Program-made: the position numbers and the translations under genes | The notes under the pieces: model-generated | Told to the model about the DNA's origin: nothing | Databases searched by the model: none | Seen by the model: only the letters and a program-made list of their open reading frames with translations | NCBI RefSeq assembly: GCF_040654195.1 | Contig: NZ_JBFAHM010000002.1 | Coordinates: 558,001 to 622,000 of the forward strand | DNA from: Hamadaea sp013361475 | GTDB lineage: Bacteria; Actinomycetota; Actinomycetes; Mycobacteriales; Micromonosporaceae | Length of the DNA stretch: 64,000 nt | Direction of reading: 5' to 3' | Shown: positions 24,618 to 33,755 of the stretch, one piece after another | Position numbering within the stretch: position 1 is the stretch's first letter | Layout of the letters: each line of letters starts with the position of its first letter

Positions 24618-25142
24618 ATGAGTCAACATCGACTGCCGAGCGACCGGGCGGACCAGGTCGGCTCGGGCGGCTTCGGCGAGGCGATGTTCGCCGTGACCCG
24701 GGTCGCCATCGGGTTCATCTTCTTCTGGGCGTTCCTGGACAAGCTCTTCGGCCTCGGCAAGTCCACCCCCGAGGAGAAGAGCTGGATCAACGGCGGCTCG
24801 CCGACCAAGGGCTACCTGTCCGGGCTCAAGGGCACCTTCGCCGACACGTTCAACGACCTCGCGGGCAAGGCGTGGGCGGACTGGCTGTTTATGATCGGGC
24901 TCTGCGGCATCGGCCTGGCCCTCATGCTCGGCATCGGCATGCGGATCGCCGCCGTCACCGGCACGATCCTGCTCTTCCTGATGTGGCTCACCGCGTTGCC
25001 GATCAGCAGCAACCCGTTCCTCGACGACCACCTGATCTACGCCTTCGTGATCATCGCGATCGCGGTCACCGGAGCCGGGCTGCGGTACAGCCTCGCGCCC
25101 TGGTGGCGGCGGCTGACCGCCCAGGCCCGCTGGCTCTGGTAG
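24618..25142 (+). CDS. DoxX-like membrane protein
   Basis: 174 aa, four hydrophobic segments. The first has the family look (VTRVAIGFIFFWAFLDKLFGLG), and a long loop between segments 1 and 2 carries PEEKSWINGGSPTKGYL, typical of actinobacterial DoxX-like proteins. The function is not established; relatives are linked to redox or thiosulfate metabolism. Its TAG stop is followed by a 12-bp repeat that restates an in-frame TAA three times. Confidence 0.85.
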   Translation: MSQHRLPSDRADQVGSGGFGEAMFAVTRVAIGFIFFWAFLDKLFGLGKSTPEEKSWINGGSPTKGYLSGLKGTFADTFNDLAGKAWADWLFMIGLCGIGLALMLGIGMRIAAVTGTILLFLMWLTALPISSNPFLDDHLIYAFVIIAIAVTGAGLRYSLAPWWRRLTAQARWLW

Positions 25143-25188
25143 GGGCTTCGGTAAGGGCTTCGGTAAGGGCTCTGGTAAGGGCTCTGCC
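25141..25188 (+). repeat. 4 x 12-bp tandem repeat with reiterated in-frame stops
   Basis: Units of the form AAGGGCTTCGGT begin at 25141, 25153, 25165 and 25177. Read in the frame of the DoxX gene they give stop codons at 25140 (TAG), 25152, 25164 and 25176 (TAA), each separated by Gly-Leu-Arg or Gly-Leu-Trp codons. Confidence 0.9.
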
Positions 25189-25235
25189 GGGCGGGCCGAC
25201 GCGGCGAACGATCCGGCGATCGAAAAATTTAAGTG

Positions 25236-25274
25236 TTGCCAGGAGATTTCCGGTCGGCTATGTTAACGCTCACA
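25236..25274 (+). promoter_or_regulatory. Promoter with LacI-type operator for GH54 gene
   Basis: A -35 TTGCCA (25236-25241) and -10 TATGTT (25259-25264) are spaced by 17 bases. The quasi-palindrome TGTTAACGCTCACA (25261-25274) overlaps the -10 and probable start site and matches the CG-centred sites of LacI-family repressors of sugar genes. It suggests repression in the absence of the oligosaccharide inducer. Confidence 0.7.
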
Positions 25275-25373
25275 TGGCCGGACCGCCGTCCCCAGGACCG
25301 ACCACCTTTGCGCGGGTGAACCGAGCCCAACTCACGGTTCGCCCTCCACCGCCCCGCAAGGAGGTCACCACCC

Positions 25374-26918
25374 ATGGCCCTATTCGGCCGTCCACGTCCC
25401 GCCGTCCTGGCCCTCACAGCCGCGGCGGCACTCGTCGCCAGCCTGCTCACCGGAGGCGGCACCTCACAGGCCGCCACCACCGGCCCCTGCGACATCTACG
25501 CCTCCGGCGGCACGCCCTGCGTCGCCGCCCACAGCACGACCCGCGCGCTCTACGGCGCGTACAACGGTTCGCTCTATCAGGTACGCCGCTCCTCCGACAA
25601 CGCCACCCTCAACATCGGCCTGTTGTCCGCCGGCGGATACGTCAACTCCGCCCCGCAGGACTCCTTCTGCGCCGGCACGTACTGCGTCATCTCCGTGATC
25701 TACGACCAGTCCGGCCGGGGCAACCACCTCACCCAGGCCCCGCCCGGCGGATTCAGCGGGCCGGCCGCGGGCGGCTACGACAACCTCGCACCCGCGACGA
25801 TGGCGCCGATCATGGTCGGCGGGCACAAGGCGTACGGGGTGTTCGTGTCGCCCGGCACGGGATACCGGAACAACGCCACCAACGGCATCGCCAAGGGCGA
25901 CCAGCCCGAGGGGATGTACGCCATCTTCGACGGCACGCACTACAACGCCGGCTGCTGCTTCGACTACGGCAACGCCGAGACGAACAGCCGCGACAACGGC
26001 AACGGCACCATGGAGGCGATCTACTTCGGCAACATCAAGGCCTGGGGGTACGGCACCGGGAACGGCCCGTGGATCATGGCCGACCTGGAGAACGGCCTCT
26101 TCTCCGGGGTGAACGCCGGATACAACGCCAACGACCCGTCGATCAGCCACCGGTTCCTGACGGCGATCGTCAAGGGCGAGCCGAACCACTGGTCGATCCG
26201 GGGCGGCAACGCACAGTCCGGCTCACTGTCCACCTTCTACAACGGCGTACGCCCCAACGTGGCGGGCTACAACCCGATGAAGAAGGAGGGCGCGATCATC
26301 CTCGGCATCGGCGGTGACAACAGCGTCAGCGCCGCGGGCACGTTCTACGAGGGCGTCATGACCTCGGGCTACCCGTCCGACGCGACGGAGAACTCGGTGC
26401 AGGCCAACATCACCGCAGCCGGGTACGCCACCGCCGCCCGCGTCGGTCCCGCGAACGGGTCGGTCGTCTCGCTGCGCGCCACCACCGCCTGCTGCACCAC
26501 GCGGTACATCTCCCACTCCGGCGCGACGACGTTGACCTCCGTGGTGACCTCGTCCAGCTCGGCGACGGACAAGGCCAACGCGACCTGGATCGTCCGGGCC
26601 GGCCTGGCCAACAGCGCCTGCGTCTCCTTCGAGTCGCGCAACACCTCGGGCAGTTACCTGCGGCACCAGAACTACCAGCTGTACCTGCACGCCAACGACG
26701 GCAGTCTATTGTTCGCCAACGACGCCACGTTCTGCCCGACCACCGGAGTGAACGGACAGGGCATCTCGCTCCAGTCCTACAACTTCTCCAACCGCGACCT
26801 GCGCCACTACAACAACAGCCTCTACATCGCCAGCTACGGCGGCTCCAACACGTTCGACGCGACCGCGCTGTGGGGCGACGACTCGAGCTGGGTCGTCACC
26901 TCCCCGTGGACCCCGTGA
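25374..26918 (+). CDS. abfB: Secreted GH54 alpha-L-arabinofuranosidase with CBM42
   Basis: 514 aa; AAGGAGGT lies 7 bases before the ATG. A signal peptide ends near residue 33 (SQAA). The catalytic domain (about 36-355) has the landmarks of fungal AbfB: vicinal cysteines C194-C195 (NAGCCFDYGN), candidate nucleophile E214 in GTMEAIYFGN and acid/base D315 in ILGIGGDNS. Residues about 357-514 form a CBM42 arabinofuran-binding beta-trefoil. It should release arabinofuranosyl side chains from arabinan or arabinoxylan outside the cell. Its operator is of LacI type and it is the last gene before a strong hairpin. Confidence 0.95.
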   Translation: MALFGRPRPAVLALTAAAALVASLLTGGGTSQAATTGPCDIYASGGTPCVAAHSTTRALYGAYNGSLYQVRRSSDNATLNIGLLSAGGYVNSAPQDSFCAGTYCVISVIYDQSGRGNHLTQAPPGGFSGPAAGGYDNLAPATMAPIMVGGHKAYGVFVSPGTGYRNNATNGIAKGDQPEGMYAIFDGTHYNAGCCFDYGNAETNSRDNGNGTMEAIYFGNIKAWGYGTGNGPWIMADLENGLFSGVNAGYNANDPSISHRFLTAIVKGEPNHWSIRGGNAQSGSLSTFYNGVRPNVAGYNPMKKEGAIILGIGGDNSVSAAGTFYEGVMTSGYPSDATENSVQANITAAGYATAARVGPANGSVVSLRATTACCTTRYISHSGATTLTSVVTSSSSATDKANATWIVRAGLANSACVSFESRNTSGSYLRHQNYQLYLHANDGSLLFANDATFCPTTGVNGQGISLQSYNFSNRDLRHYNNSLYIASYGGSNTFDATALWGDDSSWVVTSPWTP

Positions 26919-26981
26919 CGCACTGACACGCCCCGTTGATCATGACGCCGGCCGGCGCACTCCCGTCGGCCCGCTCAATGT

Positions 26982-27048
26982 GGCGCTGGATCAGGGATCT
27001 CGGTCGAATCTTGCGCCATGATTCGACCCAGATCCCTGATCCAGCGCC
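26982..27048. terminator. Long hairpin terminator after GH54 gene
   Basis: Two 29-base arms (26982-27010 and 27020-27048) pair with one mismatch around a 9-base loop; the outer part begins GGCGCTGGATCAGGGATCT. It lies 64 bases downstream of the arabinofuranosidase stop and 70 bases before the next gene, and has no T-run, as is common for actinobacterial terminators. Confidence 0.8.
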
Positions 27049-27117
27049 CCAACGACACCCTGGGGCTATTCGGACAATCTGCGTACAACAGGGGCATCGA
27101 CCCGCCATGATCGGAGC

Positions 27118-29157
27118 ATGACCGCTGCCACGGCCGAGACCGCCGCGGGAAGCGCGCCGCCGCTGACCTCCCGTCGGCGGAACGCGATCTTCGCCACCAT
27201 CGCGCTCGGCATGCTGCTCGCCGCGCTCGATCAGACGATCGTGAGCACGGCGCTGCCCACCATCGTCGGCGATCTCGGCGGCGCCACCCACCTGTCCTGG
27301 GTGGTCACGGCCTACATGTTGGCGGAGACGATCGCGACGGCGATCGCGGGCAAGCTGGGCGACCTGTTCGGACGGCGGTTGATCTTCCAGGTCAGCGTGG
27401 TCGTGTTCGTGGTGGCGTCGGCGTTCTGCGGGCTGGCCAACTCCATGATCTGGCTGATCGTCTGGCGGGGCGTGCAGGGCATCGGCGCGGGCGGCCTGAT
27501 GGTCACCGCGATGGCCCTTATCGCGGACTACATCCCGTTGCGGCAACGCGGCAAGTACCAGGGCGCGATGGGGGCCGTGTTCGGCTTGTCCTCCGTCTTC
27601 GGCCCGCTGCTCGGCGGCCTGTTCACCGACCATCTGTCGTGGCGGTGGGCCTTCTACGTCAACGTGCCGCTCGGCATCCTGGTCATGATCGTCTCGTTCA
27701 CGACGATGCCCGCGGTCGCCCGCGGCGCCCGGCCCATCATCGACTACCTCGGCATCGCCGTCATCGCCGCCGCGTCCAGCGCCGCGATCCTGCTGACCAG
27801 TTGGGGCGGCGTCGAGTACGACTGGGACTCGCCGATCATCATCGGGCTCGGCATCGGCGCCGTCGTCGGCTTCGCGCTCTTCGTACTGGTTGAACGGCGC
27901 GCCCGGGAACCGATGCTGCCCCTGAGACTGTTCGCCAACCCCGTGTTCACGGTGTGCGGCGCGCTCAGCTTCCTGGTCGGCTTCGCCATGTTCGGCGCGC
28001 TCACCTATCTGCCGACCTTCATGCAGTTCGTCCAGGGCGTCTCGGCGACCGAGTCCGGGCTGCGCATGATCCCGATGGTGATCGGCCTGTTCATCACCTC
28101 GATCGCGTCCGGCACGATCGTCGGGCGGACCGGCCGGTACAAGCTGTTCCCGATCGTCGGCAACGCGGTGACCGCTGCCGGGCTGTTCCTGCTCTCGACC
28201 ATGAGCGCCTCGTCGTCGATCATCACCGTGTCGCTGTTCCTGTTCATCCTGGGCCTCGGCATCGGCCTCAGCATGCAGGTGCTGACGATCGTCGTGCAGA
28301 GCGCCGTCCCGTACGCCGACCTGGGCGTGGCCACCTCCGGGGTGAGCTTCCTGCGTACGCTGGGCAGCTGCTTCGGCGTCGCCGTCTTCGGCACGATCTA
28401 CAGCAACGCCCTGTCGGACAAGGTCGCCTCGGCGTCGGCTCAGCTCCCCACCGGCGTGAATCCGCAGTTCCTGTCCACTCCGGAGGGGGTGCACGCACTG
28501 CCCGAGCCGTTCAAGTCGCTCGTCGTCGACGCGTACGCCTCCTCGCTGCAGACGGTGTTCCGCTGGGCGGTGCCGGTCGCCGTGCTGGCGGTGCTCATCG
28601 CACTGCTGCTCAAGGAGGTGCCGTTACGAGACACCGCGCGGGCGGCCGCGGGCGACCTCGACGAGGGCTTCGCGACGCCGCGCAGTTCGGACCGGGTGCC
28701 GATCCTGGAGAAGGCGATCTCCCGGATCTGGCTGAGCAAGGGACCGGCCGCCGCGCCCGGCATCGTCGCGGCGTCCAGCAGCAGCCTCGACACAGCACAA
28801 GCGTGGTGCGTGGCCCATGTGGCACTGTTCGACCAGCATCGCGGCGGCGCCCGGATCTCGGCCATCGCCCGCAGTCACGACCTGCCGGACGCGATCCTGG
28901 AGCCGAGCGTGCGCGACTGCGTCGAAGCCGGGTTCGTCACAGTGGACGGCGACGACCTGGAGTTGACGCCCATCGGCCGAGCAGAGTTCGAGCGGCTCGC
29001 CGAGGCGTGGGCGGCGTGGCTGCAGCGGGAGGTCGGTGACACCACTGTGGTCGATGAGATGACCGAGGACGAGTTCCGCGCGGCACTTCGGTTGGCCGCC
29101 CGCGAGTTGGTCACCAGCGATCAGCGCGACGAGCTGGTCCTCTCCGGCCGCTCCTGA
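27118..29157 (+). CDS. DHA2-type MFS exporter with C-terminal winged-helix-like domain
   Basis: 679 aa. Residues about 20-510 are a 14-segment drug:H+ antiporter: LDQTIVSTALPTIVGDL (motif D1), GKLGDLFGRR (motif A) and GAVFGLSSVFGPLLGG (motif C). The C-terminal 150 residues are cytosolic and soluble. They end with a helix-turn-helix-like stretch (GARISAIARSHDLPDAILEP, then a two-strand wing FVTVDGDDLELTPIG), as in MarR/wHTH folds. Such a fusion could sense substrate inside the cell. No cognate TetR gene lies next to it. Confidence 0.9.
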   Translation: MTAATAETAAGSAPPLTSRRRNAIFATIALGMLLAALDQTIVSTALPTIVGDLGGATHLSWVVTAYMLAETIATAIAGKLGDLFGRRLIFQVSVVVFVVASAFCGLANSMIWLIVWRGVQGIGAGGLMVTAMALIADYIPLRQRGKYQGAMGAVFGLSSVFGPLLGGLFTDHLSWRWAFYVNVPLGILVMIVSFTTMPAVARGARPIIDYLGIAVIAAASSAAILLTSWGGVEYDWDSPIIIGLGIGAVVGFALFVLVERRAREPMLPLRLFANPVFTVCGALSFLVGFAMFGALTYLPTFMQFVQGVSATESGLRMIPMVIGLFITSIASGTIVGRTGRYKLFPIVGNAVTAAGLFLLSTMSASSSIITVSLFLFILGLGIGLSMQVLTIVVQSAVPYADLGVATSGVSFLRTLGSCFGVAVFGTIYSNALSDKVASASAQLPTGVNPQFLSTPEGVHALPEPFKSLVVDAYASSLQTVFRWAVPVAVLAVLIALLLKEVPLRDTARAAAGDLDEGFATPRSSDRVPILEKAISRIWLSKGPAAAPGIVAASSSSLDTAQAWCVAHVALFDQHRGGARISAIARSHDLPDAILEPSVRDCVEAGFVTVDGDDLELTPIGRAEFERLAEAWAAWLQREVGDTTVVDEMTEDEFRAALRLAARELVTSDQRDELVLSGRS

Positions 29158-29331
29158 CCTGCGGAAAGCCGCGTTAGCGCCGGTCACATGGGTGGCAAAC
29201 TTTGCCAAGTATTGCCTCCGTCCCTTCCGACTCATGAGTAACAACAGCACACTCGATGACAAGGGGGAGGACCCATCCACTAAGCGATCATCGTCGCCAC
29301 TCCCCTTCGGATTGTCAGTCGAGGAGGGAGA

Positions 29332-29592
29332 ATGCGGACCTTCTATCGAGGCCCCTCGGTACACGTGAGCGACGAGGTCTTCCTGGTACGCGAGACCGCC
29401 GTGAAGGCCTTCTCGATCAACCAGTTGCGCGACGTCTTCGTCGAGATCCACGGGCGGCGCGGCCCGGTCTACGAATTGCGGGCCGTCTACTACGGACAGT
29501 TGATCAGCCTGTTCCGGACCACGGATCAGCGGCTGTTCGGGCAGATCAAGCGAGCCCTCATCCGGGCGCTGGAGAACAGCGACCGCGTGTGA
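29332..29592 (+). CDS. Small protein of unknown function (DUF6232-like)
   Basis: 86 aa with GAGGAGGGAGA immediately before the ATG. The pattern (FYRGPSVHVSDEVFLV, YELRAVYYGQLISLF, LFGQIKRALIRALEN) is like small actinobacterial proteins that pair a beta-rich start with an amphipathic C-terminal helix; the assignment is tentative. The 174 bases upstream contain a perfect TGGCAAA dyad (29193-29207), a candidate operator. It is convergent with the beta-helix gene. Confidence 0.72.
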   Translation: MRTFYRGPSVHVSDEVFLVRETAVKAFSINQLRDVFVEIHGRRGPVYELRAVYYGQLISLFRTTDQRLFGQIKRALIRALENSDRV

Positions 29593-29659
29593 CGTCCCCC
29601 GTTCGAGCCCGGCCGGCAGCGGCCGGGCTCGAATCATGGGCGAAGGCCGTGCCTTGGCG

Positions 29660-31813
29660 TCAGCCGAGGATCTGGTACGCGAACTGCACCTCCAGGTCGC
29701 TCGCCGAGGCGGCGTTGAGGACTCGCAGCCGCAGGCGGAGCGGTGTGCCGCTGCCGTCCACGGTGAACGGGGTGCTCAACGCCGTCGTCTGCGAGGTCGT
29801 GGTGACGCCGATCGCGTTCCCGCCCGCGCTCTGGCTGTCGGCGTCGAGGCGTACGTCGGCGGAGCCCGCGCCGAGCTTCCGGGTCACCTTGACGATCCGG
29901 ATGCGCTGGCCCTCCAGGTAGAGCAGGTTGCCGAAGTCGTACAGGCCGTCGGCGACGGCCCCACCGACCCGGGCGACGAGGCGGCCGTCGATCTGCTCGA
30001 CGCCCTTGTTGCCCGTGAACCGGGTCTGCCCGGTGATCGAGCCGACGATCGAGTACGGGCCGGTCACGTTGCCGTTCAGGTCGTTGTCGGCGACCAGGAC
30101 GTCAGGCGAGGCGCTGACGATCCCGTAATCCTGCCGGTTGATTCCGTCGGCGAGCCCGCCGATCGCGTTGCCGACCACCACCACGCGGGTGGCCGCCGAC
30201 CGGAGGTTGATCCCGGCGCCGTGCCGGTAGCTGCTGCCGCCGCCGGCGTACGCGTGGGCGAACTGCACCGGGATCTCGAAGGCGGTGGGGTTGACCACTT
30301 CGATGGCCCACTTGCCGTTGGCCTCGGTGGTGCCCGTGACGTCCAGGACGCTGACCCGATCGCCGGTCTCCCAGCCGTGCTCGACCCCGGTGCTGAGCCG
30401 GACCTTGCCGCCATTGCCCGACGAGGCGCCGGTGATCGTCCGGGCGAAGGCGGGGTGCGCCGTGCGCCCGTTGTTGCCGATGACGCAGCCGGTCACGGTG
30501 ACCCGGGTCGACGCGATGTCGAGCCCGTTGTGGCCACAACCGCGGACGATGCAGCCGGTGAAGGTGGCGGTGCTGGTGAAGCCCTCGGTGATCCGGACGT
30601 TGCTGAGCTCATTGTCGGCCGAGATGTAGACGTTGGCGAACTGGGCCTGCGCGCCCGCCTCCAGCAGCACCGGATATCCGTGGCCGTTCTCGAACCCGCC
30701 GCCTTCGAAGTAGAGGAACTTCGGGTAGGAGCCGCCGGTGGTGTTCTTCAGCCAGATGCCGTGTCGCCCGAAGAGGACGGCGACGGCGAAGAACTTGATC
30801 GACCCGCCGAGCCCGTCGATCACGATGTTGTCGACGCCGGTGTTCGCCGGCCCGGCCGCGATGCCGCACTGCACGAACTCGATCGGGTCGGCCCGCGAAC
30901 TGTCGCCGACCCCGTTGAGCAGGAGGACGTACTGCCCGTTGAACCCGTTCCAGACGCAGTTGCGGAACCGGATCGTGTTGCACGAGCGCAGTGTCATGCC
31001 GTTGTAGCCGTCCTTGAATCGGACGTTGATGAAGGACACCATGTAGTTGCGATCGCTGCCGGCCGCCTCGGTCGCCACCAGGCTGCCCCCGGTCAGCCCT
31101 AAGCCGCGCACGACGAGATCCCGCATCCCGCCACCGTGGACGTTCTTGAGCCGGAAGCCGTCGGCGTTCCCGGTCGCCACCACGTACTGCGTCGAGTAGT
31201 CGTCGACGTCGGTGGCCCCGGCTCCCTGGAAGAGGATCGGGATGGAGGTGATCTCGATCGTGGACTCCAGGCGTACCTTGCCGGGGCCGGTCTCGATGAT
31301 GCCGCCGGTGGGCAGGGCCGCCACCGCCGCGCGTACCTTGGGTGAGTCGTCGACGTCGCCGACTCCGGTCCAGCCGAACCAGGCCAGGTCGACCCGGGCC
31401 TCGACCGGGCGCTTCCACCGTCCGGCGGCCAAACCTGCCGGTGCGATGACGGTGCCGCCGTTGTCGGTTTCGGTCGCGTCGGCATCCCAGTAGAAGAGGC
31501 CGCCGCCGACCCCGGGCCGGTCGGCGTGGTAGCCGACCAGGTGGACCTGCTGGCCGTCGACGGTTCCGGGGTTAGTCCGCAACTCGGCGACGCTGCCGTA
31601 GCCGTCACCGGCGTCGAGCTTCTTGGGCGGCCCGGCCTGGGCGATCCCGGGCAGGGCCTGGCCGCCCGCCAGCGCGGCCCCGGCGAAGCCGAGCGCGGCG
31701 AGCGCCTGCCGGCGTCCGGTCCGGCGGTTCGCCGTGGACTCTGGGGTGAGAGCCGCCTCGACGGCGGCGAAGGCGTCCGCGGCAGGCGAGCCGGCTGGGG
31801 AGCGGTCGTGCAT
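29660..31813 (-). CDS. Tat-exported right-handed beta-helix protein
   Basis: 717 aa; AAGGAGG precedes the ATG. A long N-region with GRRQALAALG (twin Arg 34-35), a hydrophobic stretch and GIAQA near 60 suggest Tat export. Residues about 70-560 contain repeated short turns with Asn/Gly ladders (RFRNCVWNGF, TFTGCIVRGCGHNGLDI, VTVTGCVIGNN), typical of pectate-lyase-like parallel beta-helices; a C-terminal beta-sandwich follows. It may be a polysaccharide lyase or a glycan-binding protein. It is the last gene of the ABC/GH38 operon, 82 bases after the permease stop. Confidence 0.85.
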   Translation of the reverse strand: MHDRSPAGSPAADAFAAVEAALTPESTANRRTGRRQALAALGFAGAALAGGQALPGIAQAGPPKKLDAGDGYGSVAELRTNPGTVDGQQVHLVGYHADRPGVGGGLFYWDADATETDNGGTVIAPAGLAAGRWKRPVEARVDLAWFGWTGVGDVDDSPKVRAAVAALPTGGIIETGPGKVRLESTIEITSIPILFQGAGATDVDDYSTQYVVATGNADGFRLKNVHGGGMRDLVVRGLGLTGGSLVATEAAGSDRNYMVSFINVRFKDGYNGMTLRSCNTIRFRNCVWNGFNGQYVLLLNGVGDSSRADPIEFVQCGIAAGPANTGVDNIVIDGLGGSIKFFAVAVLFGRHGIWLKNTTGGSYPKFLYFEGGGFENGHGYPVLLEAGAQAQFANVYISADNELSNVRITEGFTSTATFTGCIVRGCGHNGLDIASTRVTVTGCVIGNNGRTAHPAFARTITGASSGNGGKVRLSTGVEHGWETGDRVSVLDVTGTTEANGKWAIEVVNPTAFEIPVQFAHAYAGGGSSYRHGAGINLRSAATRVVVVGNAIGGLADGINRQDYGIVSASPDVLVADNDLNGNVTGPYSIVGSITGQTRFTGNKGVEQIDGRLVARVGGAVADGLYDFGNLLYLEGQRIRIVKVTRKLGAGSADVRLDADSQSAGGNAIGVTTTSQTTALSTPFTVDGSGTPLRLRLRVLNAASASDLEVQFAYQILG

Positions 31814-31895
31814 GAAAGCCTCCTTGACGTGGGCAGGCGTCAGCCCGCCGGGACGGATGGCCCGGCCGGGTGCGACTGCGCGGGGGTGAGCGGGG

Positions 31896-32825
31896 TCAGC
31901 CCTTGACGGCGCCGACGACCACGCCCTTGGCGAAGTGCTTCTGCAGGAACGGGTAGACCAGGCAGATGGGGACGAGCGAGACGACCAGGATCGCCATCTG
32001 CAGGGACTGCTGCGGCGGGACGACCTCGCCCGGCAGGTCGGTTCCGACGGCCGCGTTGTCGACGACGTAAGTGCGCAGGACCAGGCTCAACGGCCACTTG
32101 TCGGGGTCGTTGATGTAGAGCAGCGCGTTGAAGAACGCGCTCCAGTAGGCCACCGCCTGGAACAGGCCCACGACCGCCAGCACGGCCTTGGACAGCGGCA
32201 GCATGATCCGGGTGAGGATCTGCAGTTCACCGGCGCCGTCGATGCGGGCGGCGTCGATGATCTCGCGCGGCACCTCCATGAAGAAGGCGCGCACGATGAT
32301 GACCTGGAAGGCGGAGACCGCGGGCGGCAGGATCAGCGCCCACCAGGAGTCGATCAGCCCGAGCTGTTTGATGAGCAGGTAGTTCGGAATCATGCCGGCG
32401 TTGAACAGCATCGTGATCAGCACCAGCATGAGCAGCGGCCGGTGACCGAAGCTGCCCGGCCGGGACAGCGAGTAGGCCAGCAACGCGACGACCGCCATCG
32501 ACAGCAGCGATCCCACCAGAGTGACCCCTATGGAGACGAGAGTCGCCCGGGTGACCGCGCCACCCCGGAAGATCGCCGCGTACGCGTCGAAGGATGGATG
32601 CGAGGGCCATAGGACGTAGCCTCCGGCCTTCGTGATCTGTTCCTGGCCGGCCAGCGACGTCGAGATGACCCCGATGAACGGGATCGCCACGGCGGCACAG
32701 CAGATGAGCAGCACGATTCCCTTGAGCCCCCGGACCACCGGGTTGGGCGCGGGCGCGCCGTTGACCAACCGCGGCTTGTTCGCCGCACGCCGGACCGTCC
32801 GCGGACGAGAAGCCAGAGTCACCAT
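31896..32825 (-). CDS. ABC sugar permease, LplC/YtcP type
   Basis: 309 aa from the ATG at 32825. Six membrane segments are expected, and the EAA loop DAARIDGAGELQILTRIMLP is present before segment 5. With the upstream LplB-type permease it forms the membrane channel of a carbohydrate importer for complex oligosaccharides (CUT1-like). Its ATG overlaps the upstream permease stop by 7 bases. No ATP-binding subunit is encoded in the operon; a shared MsiK-type ATPase encoded elsewhere is usual in actinobacteria. Confidence 0.93.
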   Translation of the reverse strand: MVTLASRPRTVRRAANKPRLVNGAPAPNPVVRGLKGIVLLICCAAVAIPFIGVISTSLAGQEQITKAGGYVLWPSHPSFDAYAAIFRGGAVTRATLVSIGVTLVGSLLSMAVVALLAYSLSRPGSFGHRPLLMLVLITMLFNAGMIPNYLLIKQLGLIDSWWALILPPAVSAFQVIIVRAFFMEVPREIIDAARIDGAGELQILTRIMLPLSKAVLAVVGLFQAVAYWSAFFNALLYINDPDKWPLSLVLRTYVVDNAAVGTDLPGEVVPPQQSLQMAILVVSLVPICLVYPFLQKHFAKGVVVGAVKG

Positions 32826-33724
32826 CGCGAGTAGATTCCTCTCTCCCCGAACAGGTGCGCGACCTTGTTGGCGATGAGCACGAGCGCCAGCCCGACCAGG
32901 CCCTTGACCAGCCCGACCGCGGCGGCCATCCCGAAGTTGCCGTCGAGGATGCCGCGGTTGTAGACGTAGGTGTCGAGCACCTCGGAGACGTCCTGGCCGA
33001 CCGCCGCCTGTTGCAGATAGATCTGTTCGAAGCCGACCGAGAGGACGTCGCCGAGGCGCAGGATGAGCAGCAGCACGACCACCGACCGGATAGCCGGGAG
33101 GGTCACGTGCCACAGCTGGCGGAGCCGTCCGCCGCCGTCCACGGCGACCGCCTCGAACAGTTCCGTGTCGACGCGGGAGATCGCGGCGAGGAAGATGATC
33201 GTGCCCCAGCCGACGTCCTTCCAGATCGCCTGACTGGTGATCAGCGGCAGGAAGAGGTCGGCGTTGCCGATGATGTGGAGCAGCGGCAGGTCGTGGACGC
33301 GGGCCCAGGTGTTGTAGAGCCCGGCGTTGCCCAGCATCTGCTGGAACAGCGCGACCACGATCACCCACGACATGAAGTGCGGCAGGTACAGCACCGACTG
33401 CACGACCCGCTTGATCTTCTCCGAGAGCAGGCTGTTCATCAGCAAAGCCAGCGCGATCGGGATGGGGAAGACCACCACGACCTGGATCAGCGAGATGATC
33501 AGCGTATTCGTCAGGGCGTTGAGGAACGCCGGGTCACCTTCGTAGATCACCCGGAAGTTCGTGAAACCGACCCAGGGCGCTTCCCAGATCGTCAGGTAGG
33601 GCCGGTAATCCTTGAACGCGATGACGTTCCCGGCCAGCGGCACGTAGTGGAACAGCACCACCAGCAGAATGCCGGGCAGCCCCAGCATCAGCAGGAACCA
33701 GTCCCGCCGCAACCGTCGCATCAT
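32819..33724 (-). CDS. ABC sugar permease, LplB/YteP type
   Basis: 301 aa from the ATG at 33724 (GAGGA 5 bases upstream); a GTG at 33736 is an alternative. FLLMLGLPGILLVVLFHYVP, then LAGNVIAFKDYRP, is the characteristic N-terminus of LplB permeases, and the EAA loop (AVAVDGGGRLRQLWHVTLPA) is present. It follows the solute-binding protein gene after 31 bases and is coupled to the second permease. Confidence 0.93.
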   Translation of the reverse strand: MMRRLRRDWFLLMLGLPGILLVVLFHYVPLAGNVIAFKDYRPYLTIWEAPWVGFTNFRVIYEGDPAFLNALTNTLIISLIQVVVVFPIPIALALLMNSLLSEKIKRVVQSVLYLPHFMSWVIVVALFQQMLGNAGLYNTWARVHDLPLLHIIGNADLFLPLITSQAIWKDVGWGTIIFLAAISRVDTELFEAVAVDGGGRLRQLWHVTLPAIRSVVVLLLILRLGDVLSVGFEQIYLQQAAVGQDVSEVLDTYVYNRGILDGNFGMAAAVGLVKGLVGLALVLIANKVAHLFGERGIYSRW

Positions 33725-33755
33725 CGTCGTCCTCACCCGCCGTTTCGCCGACGCT

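Noticed and set aside
29234..29368. A 44-codon frame starting MSNNSTLDDKGEDP, overlapping the next gene
   Set aside because: No ribosome-binding site, and it runs out of frame into a well-supported gene; kept only as a possibility.
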